DNA from: Lachnospiraceae bacterium
GTDB lineage: Bacteria; Bacillota; Clostridia; Lachnospirales; Lachnospiraceae
Direction of reading: 5' to 3'
Assembly (NCBI GenBank): GCA_910575035.1
Contig: CAJTDL010000029.1
Span: 1 to 53,007 of the forward strand
DNA: 53,007 nt
Within the stretch, counting starts at the first letter, position 1; each line of letters begins with the position of its first letter. The notes under the pieces were generated by a model that was not told the origin of the DNA, ran no database searches, and saw nothing but the letters and a program-made list of their open reading frames with translations. Both the position numbers and the translations under genes were made by a program. Of this stretch, positions 15,004 through 25,412 are shown in pieces.

Positions 15004-18000
15004 ATGGGCGTAGAATATATGGCCCGCCAGATTTATCAGGATGTAATGGCAAGGGTAACACGGACGGAGGCAGACTGGAAGGCGGCCTGCCGTCTGGCAG
15101 GGCAGATATACCGGTATGAGTTCGATAACGTGCTGATGGTGTATGCACAGAATCCGTCTGCCACGCTGGTCGCAGACTATGATACATGGAAAAAAGTACA
15201 CCGCTATGTCAAACGGGGCAGCAGGGGCATTGCCATCTTCCCGTCAAGGGCATTAAAGCCGGGGATGCGGTATGTATTTGACATCGGCGACACCGGAGGG
15301 AAGAATGTAAAGCTGACATGGGATTTAGAGGGGGAGAACCTGCCGGATTTGCTGTCAGCACTGTGGAAACGGGGAGAGATTCTGGAGGCACCGGAAACAG
15401 GCAGAAAAAGCCAGATGGAACAGTTAAAAGCCTTTACAAAGCAGGAAGTGCGCGGTATTCTAAAAGAGGACTTCGGCAAACGGTTTGCCGGGGCCGCCAT
15501 GCTTGCAGGACGTGAGATAACCGGCGGAGAGAATGAAACGCCAGAGCCTGCCGCACAGAAATTGATATTTAACAGCATTTTCTATGCGGTGGGGACAAGA
15601 TGCGGATTTGACTTAAGCAGCGGAGAACTGGACTTAGGTGCAATAGTTAATGTGAAAGATGAGGGCTGCATTAGCGTACTTGGTACTCTGGTAAGTGACG
15701 TATCCTGTACCGTTCTTCGGAATATGAACCGTGAGATTATGAGCATTGAAAAAGAGAGGAAGGCAAGGCGAATGGGACATTCGCCTGACAAATTGGGGAG
15801 CAAACACCCCAATTTGCAGCAGAACCCTTCCGGAAAAGGAGACAGGAATGGCACTGGAGATCAGTTACCACGAGGGAGAGGACGGGATGCTGTACCCGGA
15901 CATCAAAGCAGCGGAGCAGACAGAAACAGGGACGTTAGGGAAGTTCGGAATCATGGCGAAAGAGTATCTGGAGGAAAATTACCCGCAGAGATACCGGAGC
16001 CTGGTAAGGTTCGGGAACCTCTGCACGAAACTGAAAGAAGTGGAGGAGGAGGCAAACAGGATGTTAGACAGCCTCATGGAGAAGTATCTGGAAAAACACA
16101 GGCCGGAGAATCCAAATTCCACAATGGAGATGTTCCACATCAGAAAGCAGGGAATGATAGAGGCAGAGGAGATTATAAGGAACGACCTCATCAACCAGTT
16201 TCATTAGAAACGCAGGAAGAACTGAATAAAGAGCTGGATGACTTAAATTCATTCGGTGCAGAGAGGGAAGCCGTTTTCAGACAGGCTTCTCTTTTTGATT
16301 ACAAGGAAACCGGGATTTATGATGAACGGGAAGAAAACGCAGAAATAGATTTGCATGATGAACAGGGGCAGTTTGACGGCTATGCCATTCCTGACGAGGC
16401 AGACCAGATGGGAATACCGGATGCCGTCCGGTTTGAACAGGCAGAACGGGAAAAAGAGCAGGAGAAAAAATCGTCTGCCATCGCTGGTAAGACAGACGGA
16501 GCAAACACAGAGGACGTCGCAGGGAACACCCCAACAGGAGAAAATCTGTTTTCAGATACTGCTTCTGCCGGGAAAAAAGAGCAGGTTCCAGTGGCAGCAG
16601 ATGACGGAAAGAAGGAACAGATTCCGACAGCAGCAGATGATAAAAATAAAGTACAGCCCCGTAACTATGTGATTGACATTCACAATCAGGAGACAGGAGG
16701 GGAAAAGGCACATTATAAATGGAACGTGGATGCCATCAGAACCTTAAAACAGGTGGAGGCAGAGGGCAGGAACGCCACACCACAGGAGCAGGAAATCCTT
16801 GCAGGGTATGCCGGGTGGGGCGGCACGTCACAGGCATTTGATGAAAAAAGCGAAAGCTGGCAGAAAGAGTATGCAGAACTGAAAACACTCCTTACCCCGG
16901 AGGAATACCGGGAGGCGAGGGCAACGGTCACGACAGCTTTTTACACGCCGTCTGGGATAGCCGCTGCCGTGGGGAATGCACTGGTGCAGTTCGGGTTTCA
17001 GGGCGGGAACGTGCTGGAGCCTTCCATGGGGACAGGCCATTTTTTCGGGACCATGCCGGAGCAGCTGCGGGGCAGCAGGCTTTTCGGTGTGGAAAAGGAC
17101 AGTATCAGCGGCAGGGTTGCAAAACTTTTGTACCCGCAGGCGGATATACAGGTAAAGGGATTTGAGGAAACGGACTTCCCGGACAACTTCTTTGACGTGG
17201 TGGTGGGCAATGTGCCATTTGGGGACTTTAAGGTTTATGACAGGAAATACAATGCGGAGAATTTCAAAATTCACGATTACTTTGTGGCAAAGTCCATTGA
17301 TAAGGTAAGGCCGGGAGGCATTGTTGCCGTGATTACCACAAAAGGGACAATGGATAAGAAAAACAGCAGTGTCCGGAAATATCTGGCGGAGAGGGCGGAA
17401 CTCGTCGGGGCGGTCAGGCTTCCCAACAATGCGTTCAAGGCAGAGGCAGGGACGGAGGTCACCAGTGATATTTTATTCTTCCAGAAAAGGGAGCGTAAAA
17501 TAGCAGCAGAGCCTGGATGGGTTCATCTGGGCATGACGGAAGACGGGGTGCCGGCCAACTCGTATTTCGTGGAACACCCGGAAATGATGTTAGGGCATAT
17601 GGAGTATGATACCGGCAGGTATGGCAGTGATTCCAGTTATACGGTATGTGTCAATGATGATAAGGATTTTGACCTGTACGGGGCATTGCAGCAGGCGTTA
17701 GGCCGCCTTTCCGTACAGATACCGGATTATGAGATTTTGCAGGGGGAAGAAGCGGAGGAGAGCCTGCCTGCCGATCCGGACGTGAAGAATTACACTTACA
17801 CGTTTGTGGACGGGACACTGTATTACCGGAAAGATTCCAGAATGTACCGGCAGGAGGTGGGGAATACCGTGCTTGAAAGGATAAAGGGAATGGATGGAAT
17901 CCGGAAATGCACAAGGCACCTGATAGACATTCAGTTAAACGGCTGCAGTGAGGGGGAACTGAAAGCGGCACAGGAAGAATTAAATGCCGTATATGACAAA

Positions 18001-20664
18001 TATACAAAAAAATATGGGTTTATCACATCACAGGGTAATTCAAGGGCCTTTCGGGACGACGAGGATTACCCTCTTTTATGTTCACTGGAAAATGTGGACG
18101 AGGAGGGGCTTGTTACAAAAGCGGACATGTTTACAAAACAGACCATACGGGCGGCAAATAAGACGGAACGGGTGGAGACGGCGGTGGAGGCGCTGAACCT
18201 TTCCGTATGTGAGTACAATGGCGTCAACATTCCCTATATGCTGGAGATTTATGAGCCGGACATCAGCGGATATGAGGAAAAAATCAGGGAAAGGCAGGAG
18301 GATGGCCGGGCAGAAGTTACCTTTTCAGAAGATGTAAAGAAGGAATTAAAGAGGGAAAAGCTGGTGGAGGAACTGAAAGGCATTATCTTCTTAAACCCGC
18401 AGAAATATCTGGAGCATGACAGCAGTCGGGGGTGGGAGACGGCAGATGAATACCTTTCCGGCAATGTCAGGGACAAGCTGCGGCTGGCAAAGGCGGCCGC
18501 CTCAGAACACCCGGAACTGTTCGGGGACAACGTGGCGGCACTGGAGCAGGTGCAGCCGCAGGATTTGGATGCCGGGGAGATCAACGTGCGTATCGGCACA
18601 ACATGGATTGAGCCGGTGGATTATGAGAAATTCCTGTATGAAACCCTGCACACGCCGGAGAGGGCGCAGGCAAAGCGGTATGCCTATGCATCTTCCGGGA
18701 TACGGGTGCAGCTGAATAAATTCCAGATGGAGTGGTTCGTGGAAAATAAATCGTTGGATAACACTTCGGTAGCGGCGACAAAAACCTACGGCACTTCAAG
18801 GATGGATGCCTATACGGTTTTTGAGAATACGCTGAACCTGCGCACGGTCACGGTCCGGGACCGCATTGAGGATGGGCATGGAAAATACCATTATGAAACG
18901 AACCAGAAAGAGACAATGTTAGCAAGGGAGAAACAGAACCAGTTAAAGGAGGCGTTCCGTGAATGGATATTTGCAGAGCCGGAGAGGAGGAACAAATATG
19001 TCAGGTATTATAATGAGACCTTTAACAATGTGCGGCTGCGGGAGTATGACGGCAGCCATTTACAGTTCCCCGGCATGAACCCGGACATTCAGCTGAAACC
19101 GCACCAGAAGAACGCCATTGCAAGGGTTTTGATGGGCGGTAACACCCTGCTTGCCCACTGCGTGGGTGCGGGCAAGAGCTTTGAGATGATGGCAGCGTGC
19201 ATGGAGCAGAAACGGCTTGGGCTTGCAAATAAGACGGCAATGGCCGTGCCAAAGCCGTTAATCAGCCAGACCGCCAGTGAGTTCCTGCGCCTCTACCCTT
19301 CTGCCAACATTCTTGTGGCAACGGAACGGGATTTTGAGAAAAAACGCAGGAAACAGTTTATCTCCCGCATTGCCACAGGGGATTATGACTGCATTATCAT
19401 GTCACACTCGCAGTTTGAGAAAATCCCGGTATCAAAAGAGAGGAGGGAGATGCTGTTAAACCGCCAGATTGACGACATCAGCTTTGCCATAGCGGAAATG
19501 AAGGAGCGCAACCAGGAACAGTGGACCATCAAGCAGATGGAGGCGCAGAAAGCACGGATGGAGGAGCAGTTGCAGAAAATGGCGGATGAAATACGGAAAG
19601 ATGACCTGATTACCTTTGAGGAGCTGGGCATTGATTCCCTTCTGGTGGATGAGGCCCACGCCTTTAAGAACCTTGCCGTATTTTCAAAGATGAACGTGGC
19701 GGGCATAACCGGCAGCGGCAGCCAGAGGGCGATGGATATGTACCTGAAATGCCAGTATATCAATGAAATAAACGGCGGCCGGGGCATTGTGTTCGCCACG
19801 GGGACTCCCATCAGCAACACGATGGTGGAAATGTATGTCATGCAGCAGTTTTTACAGAAAGACACGCTGGAGCAGCTGGGGATTTACCATTTTGATTCAT
19901 GGGCTGCAAACTTCGGGGAGCAGACAACAGCGCTGGAGCTGACCGTGGAGGGCAGCGGGTTCCGGTTCAAGACAAGGTTCAATAAGTTTACCAACCTGCC
20001 GGAGCTGATGAACATTTTCCGGGAGACGGCGGATATACAGACAAGGGACATGCTTGACCTTGACACCCCGGAGCTGCGGGATGGGAAATACACCATTGTG
20101 GAGAGTGAGCCGGACTGGTATGTAAGGCAGGTAATGGAGACCTTTGTGCAGCGGGCGGAGGCAATCAGGGAGGGCGGCGTCGATCCGAAAGAGGACAATT
20201 TCCTCAAAATCACCCATGAGGCAAGGCTGCTGGGCACGGATGCCAGGCTCTTAACCCCGGATGCGCCGGAAAGCGTGGACGGCAAGCTGAATAAAGTGGT
20301 GGAAAACGTGCTGTATGAGTACCATAAGGCGGAAAATGAGGGAAAGACTGGCACACAGCTTATCTTTTCCGACATCGGGACACCGAAACGCCCATGGAGC
20401 CGGGATATGTTAAGCAGGCCGTGGCATGAGGCAGGGACATTTGACGTTTACAACTATATCAAGACGGAACTGGTAAAACAGGGCATCCCTGCGGAGGAAA
20501 TCGCATTCATACACGACTGCAAAACTGACGCACAGAGGGACGCCCTGTTCCGTGAAATGCGGGCAGGCACAAAGAAAGTGCTGATCGGCTCCACCGACAA
20601 GTGCGGGACCGGCGTAAACGTGCAGACACACCTTGTAGCCATGCACCACTGTGACTGCCCGTGG
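15004..20664 (+). CDS. DNA methylase/SNF2-type helicase, 5' exon
   Basis: First exon of a very large ICE protein (about 2,214 residues after splicing with 23033-24016). The N-terminal 280 residues are an ArdC/LtrC-like region ([16 protein letters not shown]). A Gly/Arg-rich linker at about 265-400 overlaps a TnpV-like gene. An N6-methylase domain has L-E-P-S-M-G-T-G from 671 and N-V-P-F at 736-739. The helicase has Walker A G-A-G-K-S at 1388-1392, D-E-A-H at 1549-1552 and A-T-G-T-P from 1598. ATG 15004 is chosen because GGAGGAG lies six nt upstream. The exon ends in H-H-C-D-C-P-W, and the intron then gives V-stop. It may remodel or protect DNA during transfer. Confidence 0.92.
15789..15816 (+). 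repeat. Perfect inverted repeat inside the helicase linker
   Basis: A 10-bp perfect stem (CAAATTGGGG/CCCCAATTTG) with an 8-nt loop lies 32 nt before the nested TnpV-like start. No T run follows. It could limit ribosomes of the host frame or help set up the internal start. Confidence 0.6.
15848..16207 (+). CDS. TnpV-like protein nested in another frame of the helicase gene
   Basis: A 119-residue reading frame, +1 relative to the helicase, matching the TnpV family of small transposon-encoded proteins. It has [37 protein letters not shown] and a long helical C-terminal part ending in [10 protein letters not shown]. It has its own site (AAAAGGAG, 6 nt) and ATG. The helicase frame in the same bases reads as the Arg/Gly/Pro-rich linker (for example [11 protein letters not shown]) that I recall from many ICE helicases. 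TnpV function is unknown. Both frames look real, so this is a likely case of overlapping genes. Confidence 0.75.
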   Translation: MALEISYHEGEDGMLYPDIKAAEQTETGTLGKFGIMAKEYLEENYPQRYRSLVRFGNLCTKLKEVEEEANRMLDSLMEKYLEKHRPENPNSTMEMFHIRKQGMIEAEEIIRNDLINQFH

Positions 20665-23032
20665 GTGTGACCTGAGGTTGCATAGATAACTGTTTAACAA
20701 TCTAATATTGATTAAACCCACTATTCCGTTAGTGGTAGCCTAGTGCCACCTGCATCTGCGGCAACAAGGATGTTGGGAAGCTGGCACGACAAAGTAGCCC
20801 TTTGCGATATGCAAGAAGTGGAAACCGTGAGGTGGAAACAAAACTGCGAGCATCAATGCAGTTAGGGAGCAAGGCTTGAGTAGTATGGTTAACACATGTG
20901 AACTGCCGTTTAAACATCGTCAAGTCCAAGGAGCCAAAGATGCTGACAGGCTCCAGCCCAAAATGGGATGCGGTCAGATAGTCCTCTCCATGGTAGGACT
21001 ACACGGATATCAGTACCGTCGGTGGATAGGCAGAACCTAAGCTATTTGTTGTTATCTATGTGGAACAGGGTAAGCCTGTATTTCTCCTGATATATAGGAA
21101 AGCAGACCGTAAGGAACGCTGATGGGAATGCAGGTATGGGATTGTAGAGAAAGCGAATGCCGTTCTGTAACAGAGTGGATAGGGGTTCAAAATTTGCCCC
21201 GGCTCGAAAGAGCGCAGACTTCTACAAGGTGATTCATTACAAGAAACTTATAGAACTTTTGAAAGGAGCAAAGCAAATGAACGTTAATAAAACAACGTGT
21301 GCGGCTTCTGACCATGGGTTTGCATGGAAATCCATTGACTGGAAGAAATGCGAGCGGGAGGTTAAAAAGCTACAAGAACGTATTGTAAAGGCTGGAAAGG
21401 AAGGCAGACACGGCAAAGTTAAATCATTGCAGTGGACGCTGACACACTCCTTTTCCGCAAAAGCTGTTGCGGTAAAGAGAGTGACAACTAACGAAGGAAA
21501 GAAAACCCCGGGTGTCGATGGTGTTCTATGGACAACTGGGAAAGCAAAGTATGAGGCCATTCTTGATTTGAAAAGGAAAGGCTACAAACCACAGCCGTTA
21601 CACAGAGTATTTATAAAGAAGGCGAATGGTAAGTTACGCCCTTTGGGTATTCCAACTATGAAAGACAGGGCTATGCAGGCATTGTATCTGCTGGCGCTTG
21701 AACCCATAGCGGAAGTTATGGCAGACGCACATTCCTATGGATTCCGCAAGGAAAGATGCTGTCAGGATGCTATTCAGCAGTGCCATACGGTACTGTCGCA
21801 TGGATATTCCCCAAAATGGATTTTAGAGGGAGATATTAAAGGCTGTTTCGACCACATCAGTCATGAATGGTTACTGAATCATATCCCTATGGATAAAGAT
21901 ATTTTGAAAAAATGGCTGAAATGTGGAGTGATTTTTAAGGGAGAACTCTACAAAACAGAGGAAGGAACAATGCAGGGAGGAATTATTTCCCCAACTCTTG
22001 CAAATATGGCATTAGACGGCATCCAGCCTATGCTGGCGAAGAAATATCACCGCTATACAAGGAACGGAAAGCAGTATTCTCCTATGGTAAATCTAGTGCG
22101 TTATGCTGATGATTTTATCATCACAAGTGCGGAACGTGATGTTTTGGAAAAAGAAATCAAGCCGATGCTGGTAACATTCCTGGCAGAAAGAGGTTTGGAA
22201 CTTTCAGAGGAAAAGACCCTTATAACCCACATTGATGATGGATTTGATTTTCTTGGTTTCAATATAAGGAAATATAACAATGTTTTATTGACAAAACCAT
22301 CCAAGAAATGTGTAAAGAAATTCCTCGACAGTATCAGATATACGATTGAGAGTAACAAATCCTGCAGGCAGGAAACGATGATAAGACTGTTAAATCCAAA
22401 GATTACGGGATGGGCAAATTATTATAAGTGTGGGGTGTCATCCCAGACTTTCCAGAGGGTAGACGACCAGATTTATCGCAAACTGTGGCAGTGGGCGAAA
22501 CGGAGACACCCGAAAAAGGGTAAGAAATGGGTGTTAAACCGGTATTTTCATTCATACAAAGGACGGAATTGGAGGTTTCTTGTTGTACTTAACAAAAACA
22601 ACAGGGACGATGTATTTCCATTGAAACTTGCTTTTGAGACAAAGATTGTCAGGCATAGAAAGATAAAGAGTGAAGCAAATCCGTTTGATGTAGAGTGGAA
22701 GGATTACTTTGAGGAGAGAATGACATATAAGATGACGCAATCTCTTAAAGGTAGGAAATCTTTGTTATATTTATGGAATAAGCAGAATAGGATTTGTCCG
22801 TTATGTGGCGAAAAGATAACTGCTGAAATTCAATGGAATGTTCGTGAAAAGATAGTTGACGGTAAAAATGTCAAATATTTAGTACACGACAAATGTTATA
22901 AACAAAATCGTTAGTGAACTAGCCGGCATCTATATTGGTAGATGCTTAGAATTGCTTGAGCCGTATGAGGGGAAACTCTCACGTACGGTTCTTAGAGGGG
23001 AAGGCGGTAGTAATACCGCTGACCTACTCGAC
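20665..23032 (+). mobile_element. Complete group II intron with maturase gene
   Basis: A 2,368-nt intron. It begins GTGTGACC, fitting the GUGYG 5' consensus, at 20665 directly after the TGG codon of the helicase. It ends in AC at 23032. Domain V (34 nt) is at 22958-22991 (GAGCCGTATGAG, loop, CTCACGTACGGTTC), with domain VI following to 23032. Removing it joins C-P-W to K-P-S-S-I-E-Q-R-E-G-R in frame, which rebuilds helicase motif VI exactly and fixes both borders. Positions 20671-21276 are the RNA domain I region and contain no other gene. The maturase lies in domain IV. Confidence 0.95.
21277..22914 (+). CDS. ltrA: Group II intron reverse transcriptase/maturase
   Basis: This 545-residue LtrA-type protein helps its intron fold and inserts it into DNA by reverse transcription. 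The RT domain has K-P-Q-P-L-H-R-V-F-I-K-K, G-I-P-T-M-K-D-R-A-M-Q, D-I-K-G-C-F-D, M-Q-G-G-I-I-S-P-T and the catalytic Y-A-D-D at 276-279. The maturase X domain includes G-W-A-N-Y-Y-K near 385. The C-terminus has C-P-L-C-G and H-D-K-C, the zinc-binding outline of an HNH nuclease. The expected catalytic H-H pair is replaced by a W-N-V-R-E-K segment, so endonuclease activity may be lost. ATG 21277 has AAAGGAGC upstream. Confidence 0.95.
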   Translation: MNVNKTTCAASDHGFAWKSIDWKKCEREVKKLQERIVKAGKEGRHGKVKSLQWTLTHSFSAKAVAVKRVTTNEGKKTPGVDGVLWTTGKAKYEAILDLKRKGYKPQPLHRVFIKKANGKLRPLGIPTMKDRAMQALYLLALEPIAEVMADAHSYGFRKERCCQDAIQQCHTVLSHGYSPKWILEGDIKGCFDHISHEWLLNHIPMDKDILKKWLKCGVIFKGELYKTEEGTMQGGIISPTLANMALDGIQPMLAKKYHRYTRNGKQYSPMVNLVRYADDFIITSAERDVLEKEIKPMLVTFLAERGLELSEEKTLITHIDDGFDFLGFNIRKYNNVLLTKPSKKCVKKFLDSIRYTIESNKSCRQETMIRLLNPKITGWANYYKCGVSSQTFQRVDDQIYRKLWQWAKRRHPKKGKKWVLNRYFHSYKGRNWRFLVVLNKNNRDDVFPLKLAFETKIVRHRKIKSEANPFDVEWKDYFEERMTYKMTQSLKGRKSLLYLWNKQNRICPLCGEKITAEIQWNVREKIVDGKNVKYLVHDKCYKQNR

Positions 23033-24016
23033 AAACCCTCAAGCATTGAACAGCGCGAGGGCAGGGGGCTGCGGCAGGGCAATGAGAATGATGAGGTTGC
23101 CGTGTACCGCTATGTGACAAAAGGGACCTTTGATGCATACAGTTGGGCGCTGGTCGAAAACAAGCAGCGTTTCATTTCGCAGGTAATGACAGGAAAATCC
23201 GTGTCACGGACCTGTGAGGACATCGACGAGGCAACCCTTTCCTACGCGGAGATAAAGGCCGTGGCGACCGGAAACCCGATGATAAAAGAAAAAATGCAGA
23301 TAGACAATGACGTGCAGCGCCTGAAAATGCTGAAGGCAACCTATGACAGCCAGCACTATGCCATGCAGGACAGTTTTATGGTGAAATTCCCGAAACTGAT
23401 TGCAGCAGCGGAGGAAAAGCTGAGATGCGTCCGTGAGGATGTCAGGGAGCGTGACAAAAGGCTGGTTGCCGGGGCAGAGTTTTCCATTCAGGTAGGAGGC
23501 ATGGCCTTTACAGAGAGGGTGGACGGCGGAACCGCTTTTTTGTCTGCTGCCAGTAAATGCAGGACAGGGCAGACAACGGAAGTGGCAGAATACAAAGGCT
23601 TTTTCGTCCTTGTGGAAAAGAATTTCATGGGGGCGGATTATCTGGTGCTGCGGGGAAAGACGGAATATAAGACGGATTTGTCAACTTCCCCGGTGGGCTG
23701 CATGACAAAGCTGGAAAACCTTTTTAATGGGATTCAGGAAAAAATAGGTTTTCTGGAGGAAAGGCTGGAGAAATACCGCCTTGACATGGAGCAGGCAAAG
23801 TTAGAATATGAAAAGCCGTTCCAGTATGGGGAGGAACTGAAAACAAAGCTGGCAAGGCAGTTTGAGTTAAATAACCTGCTGGACATGGAAAACCGGAAAT
23901 CCCCGGAGGAGGAACAAAGCCTTGGGGAACAGCGCCGGGAGGAACAAAGCGGGCAGGTCCCCCATGTGGCAGAACCGTCATACGGGTATGGGACAGAAAG
24001 GGAGGAAAACCGTTGA
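23033..24016 (+). CDS. DNA methylase/SNF2-type helicase, 3' exon
   Basis: Second exon, 327 residues, in frame with 15004-20664 once the intron is removed. It opens with K-P-S-S-I-E-Q-R-E-G-R-G-L-R-Q-G-N, the arginine-finger motif VI of SNF2 helicases, then V-Y-R-Y-V-T-K-G-T-F-D. The rest is mostly helical and ends in a Glu/Gln-rich tail. Without splicing the helicase would lack its arginine finger. The last codon overlaps the sortase start. Confidence 0.93.
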   Translation, partial: KPSSIEQREGRGLRQGNENDEVAVYRYVTKGTFDAYSWALVENKQRFISQVMTGKSVSRTCEDIDEATLSYAEIKAVATGNPMIKEKMQIDNDVQRLKMLKATYDSQHYAMQDSFMVKFPKLIAAAEEKLRCVREDVRERDKRLVAGAEFSIQVGGMAFTERVDGGTAFLSAASKCRTGQTTEVAEYKGFFVLVEKNFMGADYLVLRGKTEYKTDLSTSPVGCMTKLENLFNGIQEKIGFLEERLEKYRLDMEQAKLEYEKPFQYGEELKTKLARQFELNNLLDMENRKSPEEEQSLGEQRREEQSGQVPHVAEPSYGYGTEREENR

Positions 24017-24621
24017 GAAGTAAAAAAACAGTCATTTTCATTTTAATTGGGATAGCCATTGCGGCTGTCCCTTTTTTTCTGCGGATGCGGGAGCAGCAGA
24101 GGGCAGGGCAGTATATCAATCAGTTTGAGGAGGAAGAAAATGAGGAGAGTAAAGAAACCGGCAGCCGTAAAAAGAAGGCTGCTCCATATCTGGAGGAGAA
24201 TGCCATCGGGATTGTGGAGATACCGGACCTGGAAATAAAATACCCGGTATTCGAGGGGACAGGCGCGGTGCAGTTGAATGAGGGAATCGGGCACATGGAG
24301 GGTACCGCACCTTTGTGTGGAAAAGGGAACTGTGTCCTTGCCGGGCATAACGGCAGCAGGCGGGGGGCTTTTTTTACCAGCCTTGCCGGTGCCAGAGCAG
24401 GTACGGAAGTCAAGATAACCACAAAAGCAGGCGTGACGCACCGTTATACGGTGGCAGAAATGCGGGTGGTAAATCCCTATGATGACTGGGTGACGGAAGA
24501 AAGTGATGCGGAGCTGCTCACCCTGTTCACCTGTGCCAGCCATGGCACAAAAAGATTTGCCTGCAGGTGTGTCCCGGTTGAGGGCTATGGCAGTGAAAGG
24601 GGGAATGCCAAAAGCGAATGA
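24013..24621 (+). CDS. Class B/D-like sortase
   Basis: A 202-residue membrane-anchored transpeptidase that would attach a surface protein to the cell wall or link pilin-like subunits. An N-terminal transmembrane helix (residues 6-24) and a charged linker precede the catalytic domain: I-G-I-V-E-I-P-D-L, then H in L-A-G-H-N-G, Cys in L-F-T-C-A-S, and Arg in K-R-F-A-C-R. TTG 24013 is used, overlapping the helicase stop by 4 bp, with GGGAGG upstream. No protein with an L-P-x-T-G-type sorting signal is visible in the window, so its substrate is elsewhere. Class assignment is tentative. Confidence 0.85.
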   Translation: MRSKKTVIFILIGIAIAAVPFFLRMREQQRAGQYINQFEEEENEESKETGSRKKKAAPYLEENAIGIVEIPDLEIKYPVFEGTGAVQLNEGIGHMEGTAPLCGKGNCVLAGHNGSRRGAFFTSLAGARAGTEVKITTKAGVTHRYTVAEMRVVNPYDDWVTEESDAELLTLFTCASHGTKRFACRCVPVEGYGSERGNAKSE

Positions 24622-24639
24622 AAGTAACCCGTAAACAAA

Positions 24640-24728
24640 GCGGACGGTGTCCGCCTGGCAGGTTTGTGTCTGTACTGCGGCACAAACATTGCATTATGAA
24701 CTAAGCAAAGGTGGACAAAGTTCACCTT
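24640..24728 (+). promoter_or_regulatory. Three-hairpin leader of the SpoVG-domain gene
   Basis: Three consecutive perfect or near-perfect hairpins lie in 90 nt: GCGGAC/GTCCGC at 24640-24654, GTTTGTG/CACAAAC at 24662-24687, and AAGGTGGAC/GTTCACCTT at 24708-24728 with a 3-nt loop. The last one ends about 9 nt before the ribosome binding site. SpoVG proteins bind RNA, so autoregulation through these hairpins is possible but not shown. Confidence 0.5.
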
Positions 24729-24747
24729 GCAGAAAGAGAGGGAAAAT

Positions 24748-25410
24748 ATGAAGTATGAGATTACCGTAGGGGAAGTAACGACACAGAACAGCAATGTAAG
24801 GGGCTATGCGTCCGTGGTGTTCGGGGACAGTTTCAAGGTAAGCAACATCACGATACTGGCGAACCGGGATAACCGGCTGTATATTTCCATGCCGCATTAT
24901 GCAAAAAGCGGGGATAGTGAGAAAAAGGATATATGCTATCCGACCACAAAGGAGTTCCGTGGGGAGCTGGAAGGAAATATCCTTCTTGCACTGGAGAACC
25001 TGCAGCAGACAGGACAGAAAAAATACCTTGTGGGGGATGAGCAGGATAAGGAACTGCCCTTTACCGTGGCGGTCACGCCTTTTGAAAAGGAAAACAGCAG
25101 CATCCGGGGGCTTGCCCGGATTTATATTGCCGACTGTTTTGCCGTCAGCAATATCAGCCTTATCATGGGGAAGAAAGGGCTGTTTGTTTCCATGCCTTCC
25201 TACAAAACGAACCAGATCGACGAGAATAACCGAAGTGTGTACCGTGACATCTGTTTTCCTGTTACGGCAGAGTTCCGCGGGAAACTGAATACCCTTATGA
25301 CGGATGCCTATGAAAAGGCGGCAGCGGAAGTGCAGGAGCAGATCCGGGGGCAGGAAGAAGGCTTTATGCCGGGGCAGGACTTCCCGGATATGGACCTGCC
25401 AACCAGGTAA
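24748..25410 (+). CDS. Protein with two SpoVG-like domains
   Basis: A 220-residue protein built of two SpoVG-like repeats. Repeat 1 (about residues 1-95) has V-R-G-Y-A-S-V-V-F, F-K-V-S-N-I-T-I-L, R-L-Y-I-S-M-P and D-I-C-Y-P-T-T-K-E-F-R. Repeat 2 (about 105-200) has I-R-G-L-A-R-I-Y-I, F-A-V-S-N-I-S-L-I, G-L-F-V-S-M-P and D-I-C-F-P-V-T-A-E-F-R. Bacterial SpoVG is usually a single-domain, dimeric nucleic-acid-binding regulator. A fused pair would act as its own dimer. ATG 24748 has GAGAGGG upstream. Its presence in the ICE suggests control of host or element gene expression. Confidence 0.85.
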   Translation: MKYEITVGEVTTQNSNVRGYASVVFGDSFKVSNITILANRDNRLYISMPHYAKSGDSEKKDICYPTTKEFRGELEGNILLALENLQQTGQKKYLVGDEQDKELPFTVAVTPFEKENSSIRGLARIYIADCFAVSNISLIMGKKGLFVSMPSYKTNQIDENNRSVYRDICFPVTAEFRGKLNTLMTDAYEKAAAEVQEQIRGQEEGFMPGQDFPDMDLPTR

Positions 25411-25412
25411 CA

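Noticed and set aside
15746-15847. Earlier start for the TnpV-like frame at 15746
   Set aside because: It passes through the perfect hairpin and has no good site; ATG 15848 has AAAAGGAG at the right distance and begins at the family's N-terminus.
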